This document shows, one piece after another, positions 32,381 to 40,090 of a DNA stretch of 64,000 nucleotides. The stretch's first letter is position 1. Each line of letters opens with the position of its first letter. Under the pieces are notes generated by a model that was given only the letters and a program-made list of their open reading frames with translations, did no database searches and was not told the DNA's origin. Source of the stretch: Stigmatella aurantiaca DW4/3-1 (lineage in GTDB: Bacteria > Myxococcota > Myxococcia > Myxococcales > Myxococcaceae); contig NC_014623.1 of NCBI RefSeq assembly GCF_000165485.1, positions 7,210,893-7,274,892 of the forward strand, written 5' to 3'. Position numbers and translations under genes: made by a program.

Positions 32381-34103
32381 GAGGAAAGCCCTCTGGGGCA
32401 GAGCCGAGGCCCTTGTGCAGGGTCAAAGCCAAGACGGGTGGGGAGGCGATGGCCCGGGTGTGCGAGTCTGCCACGGCCAGTGCTGGGCTCTGGTCCGCCG
32501 CTGCCAATATCTCTTTCGGGCTTGGGTAGAACTCCCTGACGAGAGGGTATTTGTCCCACACGAGGCTCAAGAATCTCGACGCCTCTTCGCGTTCGAGCCA
32601 TCGCTTTTTTCCAAAGAGCGCCTCGAATTCCCTCTGCAGTTTCATGTCCAGCAGGAAACGCCGAACGGAATTCCGGGCGGAGAACTCCGGGGATGGACGC
32701 GTGCGGCTTGCCAAGTCGAGGGGCTGCTCGGATTGACCCGTGCGCCAGAAGCGCTTCGAGACGAGGCCGAAGCTGAACTCGAACTGCGCGTCCGGGCGGC
32801 TGCCTGGCTCCAGCAACGCAGGGCGTGAGCCCTCCTCAAGACCTTCCGCGCGCTCGCCGCCAGGCGAGTCCACGGAAGCGGCCGGCGCTCCCGTGGACCT
32901 TGGCGTCTGGAGGTGAAGCGACAGGAACGCCAACACACCGGCGAGAAGCGCGACCATCGTCCAAGACACGTACCGGTACGACTGGGCCAGGGAGGACTGA
33001 TCGGCCAAAAAACCTATCACGTAGGAGATGCTCTTGGCGCCCAGGGTGCCTGCCATCAGGCCAATGCCCGACAGCATGGCGCTCTTCGTGGGAGCGCGCT
33101 CCATCGAGAGGCCCAGCAGCAGTGGAAAGAGCGCCCCCAGGCCAAAGCCGAACAGGAAGTTCAGGATGCAGAGGGCGGAGTAGCTCTGGTAGTCCAGGAG
33201 GGAGATCGCCGCGACGGTGGCGCTCGAGACAAGTATCGCCATCAAGGTCGTGGATCGGAAGAGCCATATGAGCCAGCTGCTCAGCAGCCGCGACGAGGCC
33301 ATCCCGACCAGGAAGAAGCTGAAGGCCTCCCGGGCCCGTTCGGGGGAGAGCCCCACCGCCTCCGTTGCGTACGTGACGAACCAGACGCAGTGTCCCCACT
33401 CGGTGGCCTGCAGGAAGAGGCACCCCAACATGAAGATCAAGAAGATGGGGTTGGCGAGGAGCGCCAGGTAGCCAGCGCGGGGGCCGGCGGAGCTCACCGG
33501 ATGTGGACTCGCGTGCTCCACGATGCGCGTGGCCAGCCCCATGGACACGGCCAACAGGGCCGCCGCGACCAGGAAGACGAGCCGCCAACCGCTGCCCGTC
33601 CAGTTCCCAGAAGCGGTGAAGTAGTTCACCAGCAGGGGCGTCGACACGCTCCCCATGCTGAACAGGAAGTCCATGAAGCTCAGAATCGACACCGTGTTGT
33701 TGTGGCCGGCCTTGGCGGCGGTCGCATGCCCTGCGGTGAAGAACAGGCTCCCCGACAGGGAGAGGGCAAACACGTAGAGTTTGTAGCGTCCAAGATCCCT
33801 TTCGCCGTAAAGCAGCAGGAGGCAGACGATCGAGGACAGGGCGGTCGCAAGGAACAAGGTCCTTGCTTGTGCGAAGTAAAACGCCTTCCCCCCCACGTAT
33901 GCGCCCAACAGGACCCCGGCCGACCAGTAGACGAACACCATCCCCGCGTGCTCGTTGGCAACGCCAAACTCTTGCTTGATGTTGGGCACCGTGACGCCGA
34001 TGACCGTGCTGAGAAGACCGAAGACAAAGAACCCAATGCACAGAATCAAGAGCGCGTTCTTGCGCTCTCTGTCCTCCCCCACGGGAGTGTCTGGCGACGT
34101 CAT
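32370..34103 (-). CDS. MFS transporter with extra cytoplasmic C-terminal domain
   Basis: A 577-residue protein. The first 405 residues are a major-facilitator transporter with twelve likely spans (NALLILCIGFFVFGLLSTV at the start; FGFGLGALFPLLLGLSMER near the middle of the second half). Its substrate cannot be read. After a Pro/Ser/Gly linker (about 410-450) follows a soluble part, about 450-577, with an aromatic- and Arg-rich helical stretch near 477-540 (RNSVRRFLLDM, LFGKKRWLEREEASRFLSLV) that I do not recognise. It overlaps hflK by 11 bases. Upstream on the same strand, 122 bases away, is the DUF1993 gene. Codon use looks less GC-biased than the flanks. Confidence 0.8.
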   Translation of the reverse strand: MTSPDTPVGEDRERKNALLILCIGFFVFGLLSTVIGVTVPNIKQEFGVANEHAGMVFVYWSAGVLLGAYVGGKAFYFAQARTLFLATALSSIVCLLLLYGERDLGRYKLYVFALSLSGSLFFTAGHATAAKAGHNNTVSILSFMDFLFSMGSVSTPLLVNYFTASGNWTGSGWRLVFLVAAALLAVSMGLATRIVEHASPHPVSSAGPRAGYLALLANPIFLIFMLGCLFLQATEWGHCVWFVTYATEAVGLSPERAREAFSFFLVGMASSRLLSSWLIWLFRSTTLMAILVSSATVAAISLLDYQSYSALCILNFLFGFGLGALFPLLLGLSMERAPTKSAMLSGIGLMAGTLGAKSISYVIGFLADQSSLAQSYRYVSWTMVALLAGVLAFLSLHLQTPRSTGAPAASVDSPGGERAEGLEEGSRPALLEPGSRPDAQFEFSFGLVSKRFWRTGQSEQPLDLASRTRPSPEFSARNSVRRFLLDMKLQREFEALFGKKRWLEREEASRFLSLVWDKYPLVREFYPSPKEILAAADQSPALAVADSHTRAIASPPVLALTLHKGLGSAPEGFPHER

Positions 34104-34225
34104 GGCGCATCCTTAGGTTGGCTGGCCCCTTGGGTGCGGCCAGTGGGTGGCGGCCGGGCAGCGGCAGCCCGCGGTCACTCCAACGACTCCCCGTGCTCCC
34201 CTCTCACCTGGCGAACGGCCTCGAC

Positions 34226-34813
34226 TCAGGCCTGGCCCAAGCCAGCGGTTTGAATGCGGTAGGCAGGGGTCCCTTCGAAGTCTTTCTTCCCGAGGTTGAC
34301 CCCCGCCGACCTCAGCAGGGCGTATACGGTGGTGATATGGAAGTAGAGGTTGGGGAGAACATAGTCGAGCACGAAAGAACGGGGTTCGAAGATGCGCGCC
34401 TCCCCTGGCTTGGCGACCGTGATCGAGGCCGGCGCAGCATCCACCTCCTCGCGGGAGATGGTCTTCAGGTAAGCAACGGCCTCTCCAATCAGCGTCTGGA
34501 GACTCGCAAAGGATGTCAGCCGATCGCCAAAGGATTTCTCGTCCCCTCTGTTGAAGACCGCGAATTCCGGAGATTCATCCCCCGGGCTTAGACGGCCCGC
34601 CAGCCGGGCGGCACTCCCCTTGGCACCGGAAACCACGATCTCCACCTGACGCGAGAGCGAAAACATGTCCGGAGCGAGACGCCGCTCGAGCAGGGCATCC
34701 GGACTCACCCCCTCTTGGCCTGCGAAAGCGGACGCCTGTTGGAGGATGTGCGCCAGGTTCTGCAACATCCGGGTCATGGCGGGCACGCTGGCGTCATATA
34801 GGGAGATGCTCAT
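34226..34813 (-). CDS. DUF1993 family protein
   Basis: A 195-residue soluble protein of the DUF1993 family (DinB-like four-helix fold is likely). Diagnostic features are SLYDASVPAMTRMLQNLAHIL at the N-terminus, LAPDMFSLSRQVEIV, FGDRLTSFASLQTLIGEAVAYL, and YFHITTVYALLRSAGVNLGKKDF at the end. Function is unknown; related folds bind metals or thiols. It lies between the fatty-acid hydroxylase and the MFS gene, same strand. Confidence 0.85.
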   Translation of the reverse strand: MSISLYDASVPAMTRMLQNLAHILQQASAFAGQEGVSPDALLERRLAPDMFSLSRQVEIVVSGAKGSAARLAGRLSPGDESPEFAVFNRGDEKSFGDRLTSFASLQTLIGEAVAYLKTISREEVDAAPASITVAKPGEARIFEPRSFVLDYVLPNLYFHITTVYALLRSAGVNLGKKDFEGTPAYRIQTAGLGQA

Positions 34814-34853
34814 GGACGTTACCTGTCTACGCGGTCATCGCGTTGAATGCGCC

Positions 34854-36062
34854 TCAGTATTTGCAAGTCGCTGGCACGGGAGGCTCATAGGACGCCGGAC
34901 CGAAGAGGATCGCCGGCCAATGCCTGACTTTGTTTCCGCGAAGCTCCTCAAGCATCCTGATGTAGGGTTGAAAGATGAATCGCAGCGGGTTGCGGCAATA
35001 GTCCGACTTCTCGTCGAACAGGCCTGCGTCGGGGATGTAGGAGGGCGGTTCGACGTAAGTCCCGAACAGCCTATCCCAGAGGGACAGCCGCGCTCCGAAG
35101 TTGCTCCCATCGGAGATGTTGTGCGCTTGCTCCCTGGAGTGGTGGGTGAAATGCACGGCGGGGGTGATCAGGATGGACCGGAACAGCCTCAGCACCCTGA
35201 ACTTGTTCTCCGCGTGATAGAGCACCACGGAGTGGGACGGGTTGGTCCAGGCATCGAGAATCAGCAAGACGACGAACATCCACCCGCTGCCGCGAAAGTC
35301 GAGCGAGAAGAGCTTCGTCAACAAGGGGAGCAGGAGCAGCACGAACGCCCGGCCCCCGGCCACATCCAAGAGCGATGATTGGGGATCGACGACCTGAGTG
35401 AGTTGCGACAGATTGCGCGAGCGGTGATGGTGAATGTGCCCGAGATTCCAGAAGAACCTGATCTTATGACACCACCGGTGTGACCAGTAGTAACAGAAGT
35501 CAGCGATGAAGCACGCAACGGCCAGCGCGACGGCGCCGTTCAGGTTCACGAGGGTGGGGACGCGCTCTATCAGGCGCACGTAGTGCCGCAGCACCTCTTG
35601 AACGGATGGGTTCATGAAGGTGAACAGCGCGGTCGACAAGAATACGAAGTTGACGATGGCGGTGTTGATCAGGGCCTCCCAGTCAAAGGGACGGCCCATG
35701 ATCTTTTTGTAGAACACCATGTCAGCCACGCCGACGAGCATCCCGAAGACAATGCGAAAGATCGCAGCGGCGATGATCCAGGAGGCGAGCGACGCATCGA
35801 CACTGGAGAGTATCAGCGCTTCGACGTTGTAAAAAATCACCACGCTTTTCGCGTGCAGGGTGTCAAAGAGCCCAAGCCCATTGTGATGATAGGACAGCTC
35901 AGCGAAGAGCGCGGCGACGGAGAGAAGAACAAGAGCAATGGCTTGCAGCCCGGTTCTTTCGAAGGACATGTCCCGGTCCCACAACCCGTGTTTCAGCCGC
36001 TTGAACCACAGAGCGCCATCAGCCGTCTCGTGGGCGCGGCGCATGGAGATTCTGATTTCCAT
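34854..36062 (-). CDS. Fatty-acid hydroxylase / sterol-desaturase superfamily membrane protein
   Basis: A 402-residue membrane di-iron enzyme. Histidine boxes are visible: SHRWCHK (HxxxH), LGHIHHHRS (HxxHH) and HFTHHSREQAHN (HxxHH), together with several spans (GLQAIALVLLSVAALFAEL, SWIIAAAIFRIVFGMLVGVA). It could hydroxylate or desaturate a lipid tail; the substrate is unknown. The ATG at 36062 is chosen over a GTG at 36155 because AGGGAG precedes it about 10 bases upstream. Upstream on the minus strand is a perfect TTGACA (36225-36230). First gene of the likely unit hydroxylase-DUF1993-MFS-hflK-hflC. Confidence 0.85.
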   Translation of the reverse strand: MEIRISMRRAHETADGALWFKRLKHGLWDRDMSFERTGLQAIALVLLSVAALFAELSYHHNGLGLFDTLHAKSVVIFYNVEALILSSVDASLASWIIAAAIFRIVFGMLVGVADMVFYKKIMGRPFDWEALINTAIVNFVFLSTALFTFMNPSVQEVLRHYVRLIERVPTLVNLNGAVALAVACFIADFCYYWSHRWCHKIRFFWNLGHIHHHRSRNLSQLTQVVDPQSSLLDVAGGRAFVLLLLPLLTKLFSLDFRGSGWMFVVLLILDAWTNPSHSVVLYHAENKFRVLRLFRSILITPAVHFTHHSREQAHNISDGSNFGARLSLWDRLFGTYVEPPSYIPDAGLFDEKSDYCRNPLRFIFQPYIRMLEELRGNKVRHWPAILFGPASYEPPVPATCKY

Positions 36063-36416
36063 ATCGAGTGGGTTGCTCCCTGATTGTAGGCCTTCGCCCA
36101 CCGCGCTGCGGACCGTGCACTTGGCTTTGACCACGCGCCTACCGCTGCCGCTCACTGCAAGGGCTGCCTGAACCTGTCACTGGCTTTAACTTGGATTCCT
36201 TTAAACTACGAAATTACCGCGACATGTCAAGGTCTCAATAAATTCACACGCGCCAGCGCATGAGCCTCAATCCCACATCGCAGAAAGCCCCACATCTTTG
36301 ATTGAGAAATCTATTGAATCCAACCCTGCGCGTTGGACAGCGTCCAGGGGATTGGCTAGGTTCCATGGCCAGCGCCGGTGCACGCTGAGCTTCCTCCGCC
36401 CCCCGCGGACACCCGA
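36063..36416. other. 354-base gene-free, AT-richer region
   Basis: This stretch holds no convincing gene. It is noticeably AT-richer than the flanks. On the minus strand TTGACA (36225-36230), followed by AGTTTAAAG 17 bases on, is the best promoter candidate for the hydroxylase gene. Nothing else is recognised. Confidence 0.5.
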
Positions 36417-37640
36417 TCAGCGGTACTTCAGCCAGGCCGCGAGGAGCTCCGCCACCATCTTGTTCACGGAGATGCCGTTGCGCTGCGCCACCGACTCCAG
36501 CGCGGCGAGCTGCTCCGCGGGAAGGGGAACGCTCAGGAGCCGCTCGGAGAGGTTGCGCTTCTCGCGGGGGGGCGGGACGGCGGCCGGCACCACGCTGGGG
36601 ATCCCCGCGGGAGCGGCGGGATCGGACTTCGCCTCCTCCAGCTCCAGCACCTCCTCCAGGCCCGAGGTCTGCTGGACCAGCCGCCCCTGCTCCGCCTGCA
36701 TCTCGTCCAGGAAGAGCTGGCGCAGGAAGTTGGAGAGGTGGAGCTGGGTCGGGGTGAACTCGTAGGCGTTGAGGAAGGCGTCGATGGCCGCGCGCATCTC
36801 CGCCGCCGACTGGTAGCGGCGCTCCCGGTCCTTCTCGAGCGCCTTCATCAGAATGGCCTCGACCGGCTCGGGGATGTCCGCCTTGAAATAGGAGGGGGCG
36901 TAGATCTTTCCCTCGGTGATGCTGCGCATCACCGCCACATCGGACTCGCCCGTGAAGAGCTTGAAGCCGGTGAGCCACTCGTAGAGCGCCACCCCCACCG
37001 AGAAGATGTCGCTGCGGCAGTCCACGGCCTTGCCCTGGCACTGCTCGGGGCTCATGTAGCTGAGCTTGCCCTTGAGTTCGCCAGAGCGCGTCTCCTCCAC
37101 CTGGTTGGTGGCCTTGGCGATCCCGAAGTCCAGCACCTTCACCATGCCGTCGAACGCCACGAAGATGTTCTCCGGCGTCACGTCCCGGTGAACGATGTTC
37201 AGCGGGTTGCCGTAGAGATCCACCTTGCGGTGCGCGTAGTGCAGTCCCGCGCACACGTCCGAGGCGATCTTCAGCGCGTACACCAGGGGGAACGGGATGC
37301 CCAGCTCCTCGGCCTTGGGGATGATGCGCCGCATGTCCCGGCCGAAGATGTACTCCATGGCGATGAAGTAGCTCTCGCCGATCTTCCCCAGATCATGGAT
37401 CTGCACGATGTTGGGGTGGTTGAGCTGGGCGGCGAGCCGGGCCTCGTTGAGGAACATCTTCACGAAGCTGGCGTGCTTGGACAGATGCGGGCGGATGCGC
37501 TTGATGACGACGGGCGTCTCCAACCCCTCCCCATCCACCTGGTGGGCCAGGAAGATCTCCGCCATCCCCCCAACCGCGATGCGGTCGATGAGCTGGTACT
37601 TGCCGAACCGGCTGGTGTCTCGCGAAGCAACGGTGGACAT
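36417..37640 (-). CDS. Ser/Thr protein kinase with ribbon-helix-helix-like C-terminus
   Basis: A 407-residue soluble kinase of the bacterial Pkn type. The domain runs from 14 to about 300 with GGMAEIF, Lys47 in VVIKRI, HRD at 151-153, DFG at 171-173 and SYMSPEQCQG. A Pro-rich linker (about 320-360) follows. The last 45 residues (LLSVPLPAEQLAALESVAQ then GISVNKMVAELLAAWLKY) match the strand-helix-helix pattern of ribbon-helix-helix DNA-binding proteins. No membrane span is seen. It lies 42 bases downstream of the methyltransferase gene on the same strand, so it may be co-transcribed. Confidence 0.88.
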   Translation of the reverse strand: MSTVASRDTSRFGKYQLIDRIAVGGMAEIFLAHQVDGEGLETPVVIKRIRPHLSKHASFVKMFLNEARLAAQLNHPNIVQIHDLGKIGESYFIAMEYIFGRDMRRIIPKAEELGIPFPLVYALKIASDVCAGLHYAHRKVDLYGNPLNIVHRDVTPENIFVAFDGMVKVLDFGIAKATNQVEETRSGELKGKLSYMSPEQCQGKAVDCRSDIFSVGVALYEWLTGFKLFTGESDVAVMRSITEGKIYAPSYFKADIPEPVEAILMKALEKDRERRYQSAAEMRAAIDAFLNAYEFTPTQLHLSNFLRQLFLDEMQAEQGRLVQQTSGLEEVLELEEAKSDPAAPAGIPSVVPAAVPPPREKRNLSERLLSVPLPAEQLAALESVAQRNGISVNKMVAELLAAWLKYR

Positions 37641-37682
37641 CGGACCGCTACGATAGCCGATAACCGAGACAGAACCGCGAGA

Positions 37683-38660
37683 CTAACGCAGTTGCAGGAC
37701 GTGGACCTTGAGCCCCGAGGGGGCGTCCGGCGAGGACGGGAAGTCGACCGGAGAGGGGCCGAGCGAAATCACGGGGTGGGCCTCCCGGCCCGCCCGGGCC
37801 ACCCCCTCGTCCACCATGGCCTCGAAGCGGCGCGGCGTCAGGGGCGCCAGATTGCAGCAGGCCACCAACCGCCCCCCGGGGGCCACCACCCGCGCGGCGG
37901 CCTCGGCCAGCAGGGGATAGTCCCGGGCCGCCGAGAAGCGTGTGCTGCGCGTGGTGGAGAACGAGGGCGGATCCGAGATGACGACATCGAAGCGCTCGCC
38001 CTTCTTGGCCAGGCGCCCGAGCCAGTCGAAGACATCCCCGGCGACATAGTCATACCGATCCACGGCCTGCCCATTGAGGCGGGCGTTCTCCTCGCCCCAG
38101 TCCAGCACCCGCCGGCTGGTGTCCACGTTGAGCACCCGCTTCGCCCCGCCCGCCGTGGCCACCACGCCAAAGGCGCACGTGTAGGAGAAGAGGTTGAGCA
38201 CCGTGAGCCCCTGCACCTGCCCGCGCAACCAGCCCCGCGTCTCGCGCATGTCCAGGTACAGCCCCACCGAGAGCCCTTGCGCGGGACGAATCAGGAAGCG
38301 CAAGCCGTTCTCCAGCGCCTCCAGGGCCTCCACCGGCGCTCCCCGCGCGGGCTGCTCGGGGGCCACCACCTCGCGGGCCACGTTGGCCAGCACCCGGGCC
38401 TCCCGGGGACGGCGCTTGAGGTAGAGGCTGCGCGGCGCCCAGGCCTCCCAGGCCGCGTCCAGCAGCGCCTGCTCCTCTGCGGGCGCGAAGTCCCGGTACA
38501 GGCTGACCACGGGAAGACCCGAGAAGCAGTCCACGGTGACGTCGGGCACGCCGTCCGGGGCGCCATTCACCAGGCGGAAGGCGGTGGTGCTCGGCTCCGA
38601 GAGCAGCGCGCCCCGCCGGGCCCGGGCCTCGCGAAGCCGCTCGGTGAGGGAGGCGCTCAT
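37683..38660 (-). CDS. RlmI-like class I rRNA cytosine methyltransferase, lacking PUA domain
   Basis: A 325-residue SAM-dependent methyltransferase of the RlmI/YccW type, which makes m5C in 23S rRNA. The EEHD-type part begins near the start (FRLVNGAPDGVPDVTVD), the Rossmann part has VLNLFSYTCAFGVVATAGG and the catalytic segment VVISDPPSFS. E. coli RlmI is about 396 residues with an N-terminal PUA domain; this protein begins after the point where PUA would be, so it is short. Start ATG overlaps the amidohydrolase stop by 4 bases; the open frame continues to 38960 inside the neighbour. Confidence 0.83.
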   Translation of the reverse strand: MSASLTERLREARARRGALLSEPSTTAFRLVNGAPDGVPDVTVDCFSGLPVVSLYRDFAPAEEQALLDAAWEAWAPRSLYLKRRPREARVLANVAREVVAPEQPARGAPVEALEALENGLRFLIRPAQGLSVGLYLDMRETRGWLRGQVQGLTVLNLFSYTCAFGVVATAGGAKRVLNVDTSRRVLDWGEENARLNGQAVDRYDYVAGDVFDWLGRLAKKGERFDVVISDPPSFSTTRSTRFSAARDYPLLAEAAARVVAPGGRLVACCNLAPLTPRRFEAMVDEGVARAGREAHPVISLGPSPVDFPSSPDAPSGLKVHVLQLR

Positions 38661-39985
38661 CCGGAAAGCCGGGCCCGGGTCCATACGCTGGCGAGCGCGG
38701 CGGTGGCCTCCCGGGACAGTTCCACGAAGTCGGTGCCGAGCAGCTGGCCCTCGCGCACCGTGACGCGGCCGTTCACGATGTTCCACGCCACGCGCGAGCG
38801 GGCCAATTGCCCCACCAGGTCCGGCGAGTAGCCCGTCTCCGGATCCGCCGTCGGCACGTAGTCGTAGACCACCAGATCGGCCAGAAAGCCCTCCTCCACC
38901 CCGCCCGAAGGCACGTTGAACAAGCGGGTGCACAGCTCGGCGGGACCGCTCACCAAGCACTGCGCCAGCGCGCTGTCCGGATCCGGCAAGCGGCCCGCGC
39001 GGGAGATGCGCAACAGTGTCACGAAGGTGGCCAGGGCTTCGTCCCAGAGCGTTCCATGGCCACTGGTGCCCAGGCCCACCAGGTGCTGCCGCAGGAGCAC
39101 CGTCTCCAGGGACTCACCGGTGCGCTCGCTGGTGAGATAGGAGCGGGGGCTGATGGCCACGAAGGTGTGGGTGGCCACGAGCCGCTCGGACTCCGCCGTG
39201 TCGATGGTGCGCGCATGCGCGGCGATCGAGCGGGTGCCCAGCAGCCCCAGCTCTTCCAATCGGGGGACCACGCGCTTGCCGTGCCGCGTATACGTCATGG
39301 TGAGGTCCTCCTGCCCTTCGGAGAGGTGGAAGAGCAGGGGCGCCCCCGACGCCTCGGCCATGTCGCGGATGCGGCACAACAGCGCATCGTCACAGGTGTG
39401 GGAAGACAGGAAGCCCACCGCCCCCCTCACCAAGGGGTGCTCCCGGCGGCGGCGCGCGAAGTCCGCGTTGGCCTCGAGCCAAGCCGCGGCGGCCGCCTCG
39501 CCCTGGAGGTTGTGGGTGAGGTGGCCCGACACCAACCGGAGGCCGAGATGGGCCGCCGCGGAGGCCTGGGCCTCGAGGGCTCCGGCCACATCCGAGGGGG
39601 CCTCCAGGTGCTCCACGGCCAGGGTGATGCCATCCCGCAGCGCCCGGGCGATGGCGAACCGGGACAGGGCCTCCACCTCCCCCGGGGTCAGCAGCGAGGC
39701 CACATACCGGCGCCGCTCCATGCGGGTGGAGGGAGAGCTCAGCAGGAAGTTGCCCGAGGGGGGCAAGAGCTGACCGCCCACCAGGTGCGTGTGGCAATCC
39801 ACCAGCCCGGGCGCCACCAGCCGGCCCCGGCAGGCCACCTCCCAATCCCCCGGCAGAACGGGGAGCTCCTCATTGGGCGCCACGCGGCGGATCCGGCCTT
39901 CCTCGACCAGCAAGGCCATGCCCGTACGGACCCGACCGTCCGCGCGGAACACGGCGCAGTTCTTGAGCACCAGGCGGCCTTCCAT
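38657..39985 (-). CDS. Amidohydrolase-superfamily enzyme (SsnA/TRZ-like)
   Basis: A 442-residue metal-dependent hydrolase. The PGLVDCHTHLVGG motif gives the HxH metal ligands; HLSEGQEDL, AAHARTID and TSGHGTLWDEA match the later metal and catalytic positions of the SsnA/chlorohydrolase group of putative aminohydrolases. A GFLADLVVYDYVPT end is typical. The substrate (deaminated purine or aminohydrolase substrate) cannot be read. Its stop overlaps the methyltransferase start, so the two are coupled. Divergent from the STT3-like gene with 105 bases between. Confidence 0.85.
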   Translation of the reverse strand: MEGRLVLKNCAVFRADGRVRTGMALLVEEGRIRRVAPNEELPVLPGDWEVACRGRLVAPGLVDCHTHLVGGQLLPPSGNFLLSSPSTRMERRRYVASLLTPGEVEALSRFAIARALRDGITLAVEHLEAPSDVAGALEAQASAAAHLGLRLVSGHLTHNLQGEAAAAAWLEANADFARRRREHPLVRGAVGFLSSHTCDDALLCRIRDMAEASGAPLLFHLSEGQEDLTMTYTRHGKRVVPRLEELGLLGTRSIAAHARTIDTAESERLVATHTFVAISPRSYLTSERTGESLETVLLRQHLVGLGTSGHGTLWDEALATFVTLLRISRAGRLPDPDSALAQCLVSGPAELCTRLFNVPSGGVEEGFLADLVVYDYVPTADPETGYSPDLVGQLARSRVAWNIVNGRVTVREGQLLGTDFVELSREATAALASVWTRARLSG

Positions 39986-40090
39986 GGCCCTCTACTATGG
40001 CCCGAGCCCCGCCCTCCGGCCACCTTCCATTCGAGCAGGGAGCGTCTCTTGCCCTCCCGGTCCCGGACGAGCGCTAAGCTCCGGGCCTTC

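Noticed and set aside
38807-40090. Long upstream extension of the STT3-like frame
   Set aside because: It is antisense to the amidohydrolase, whose metal motifs are clear. The extension has no membrane or domain pattern.
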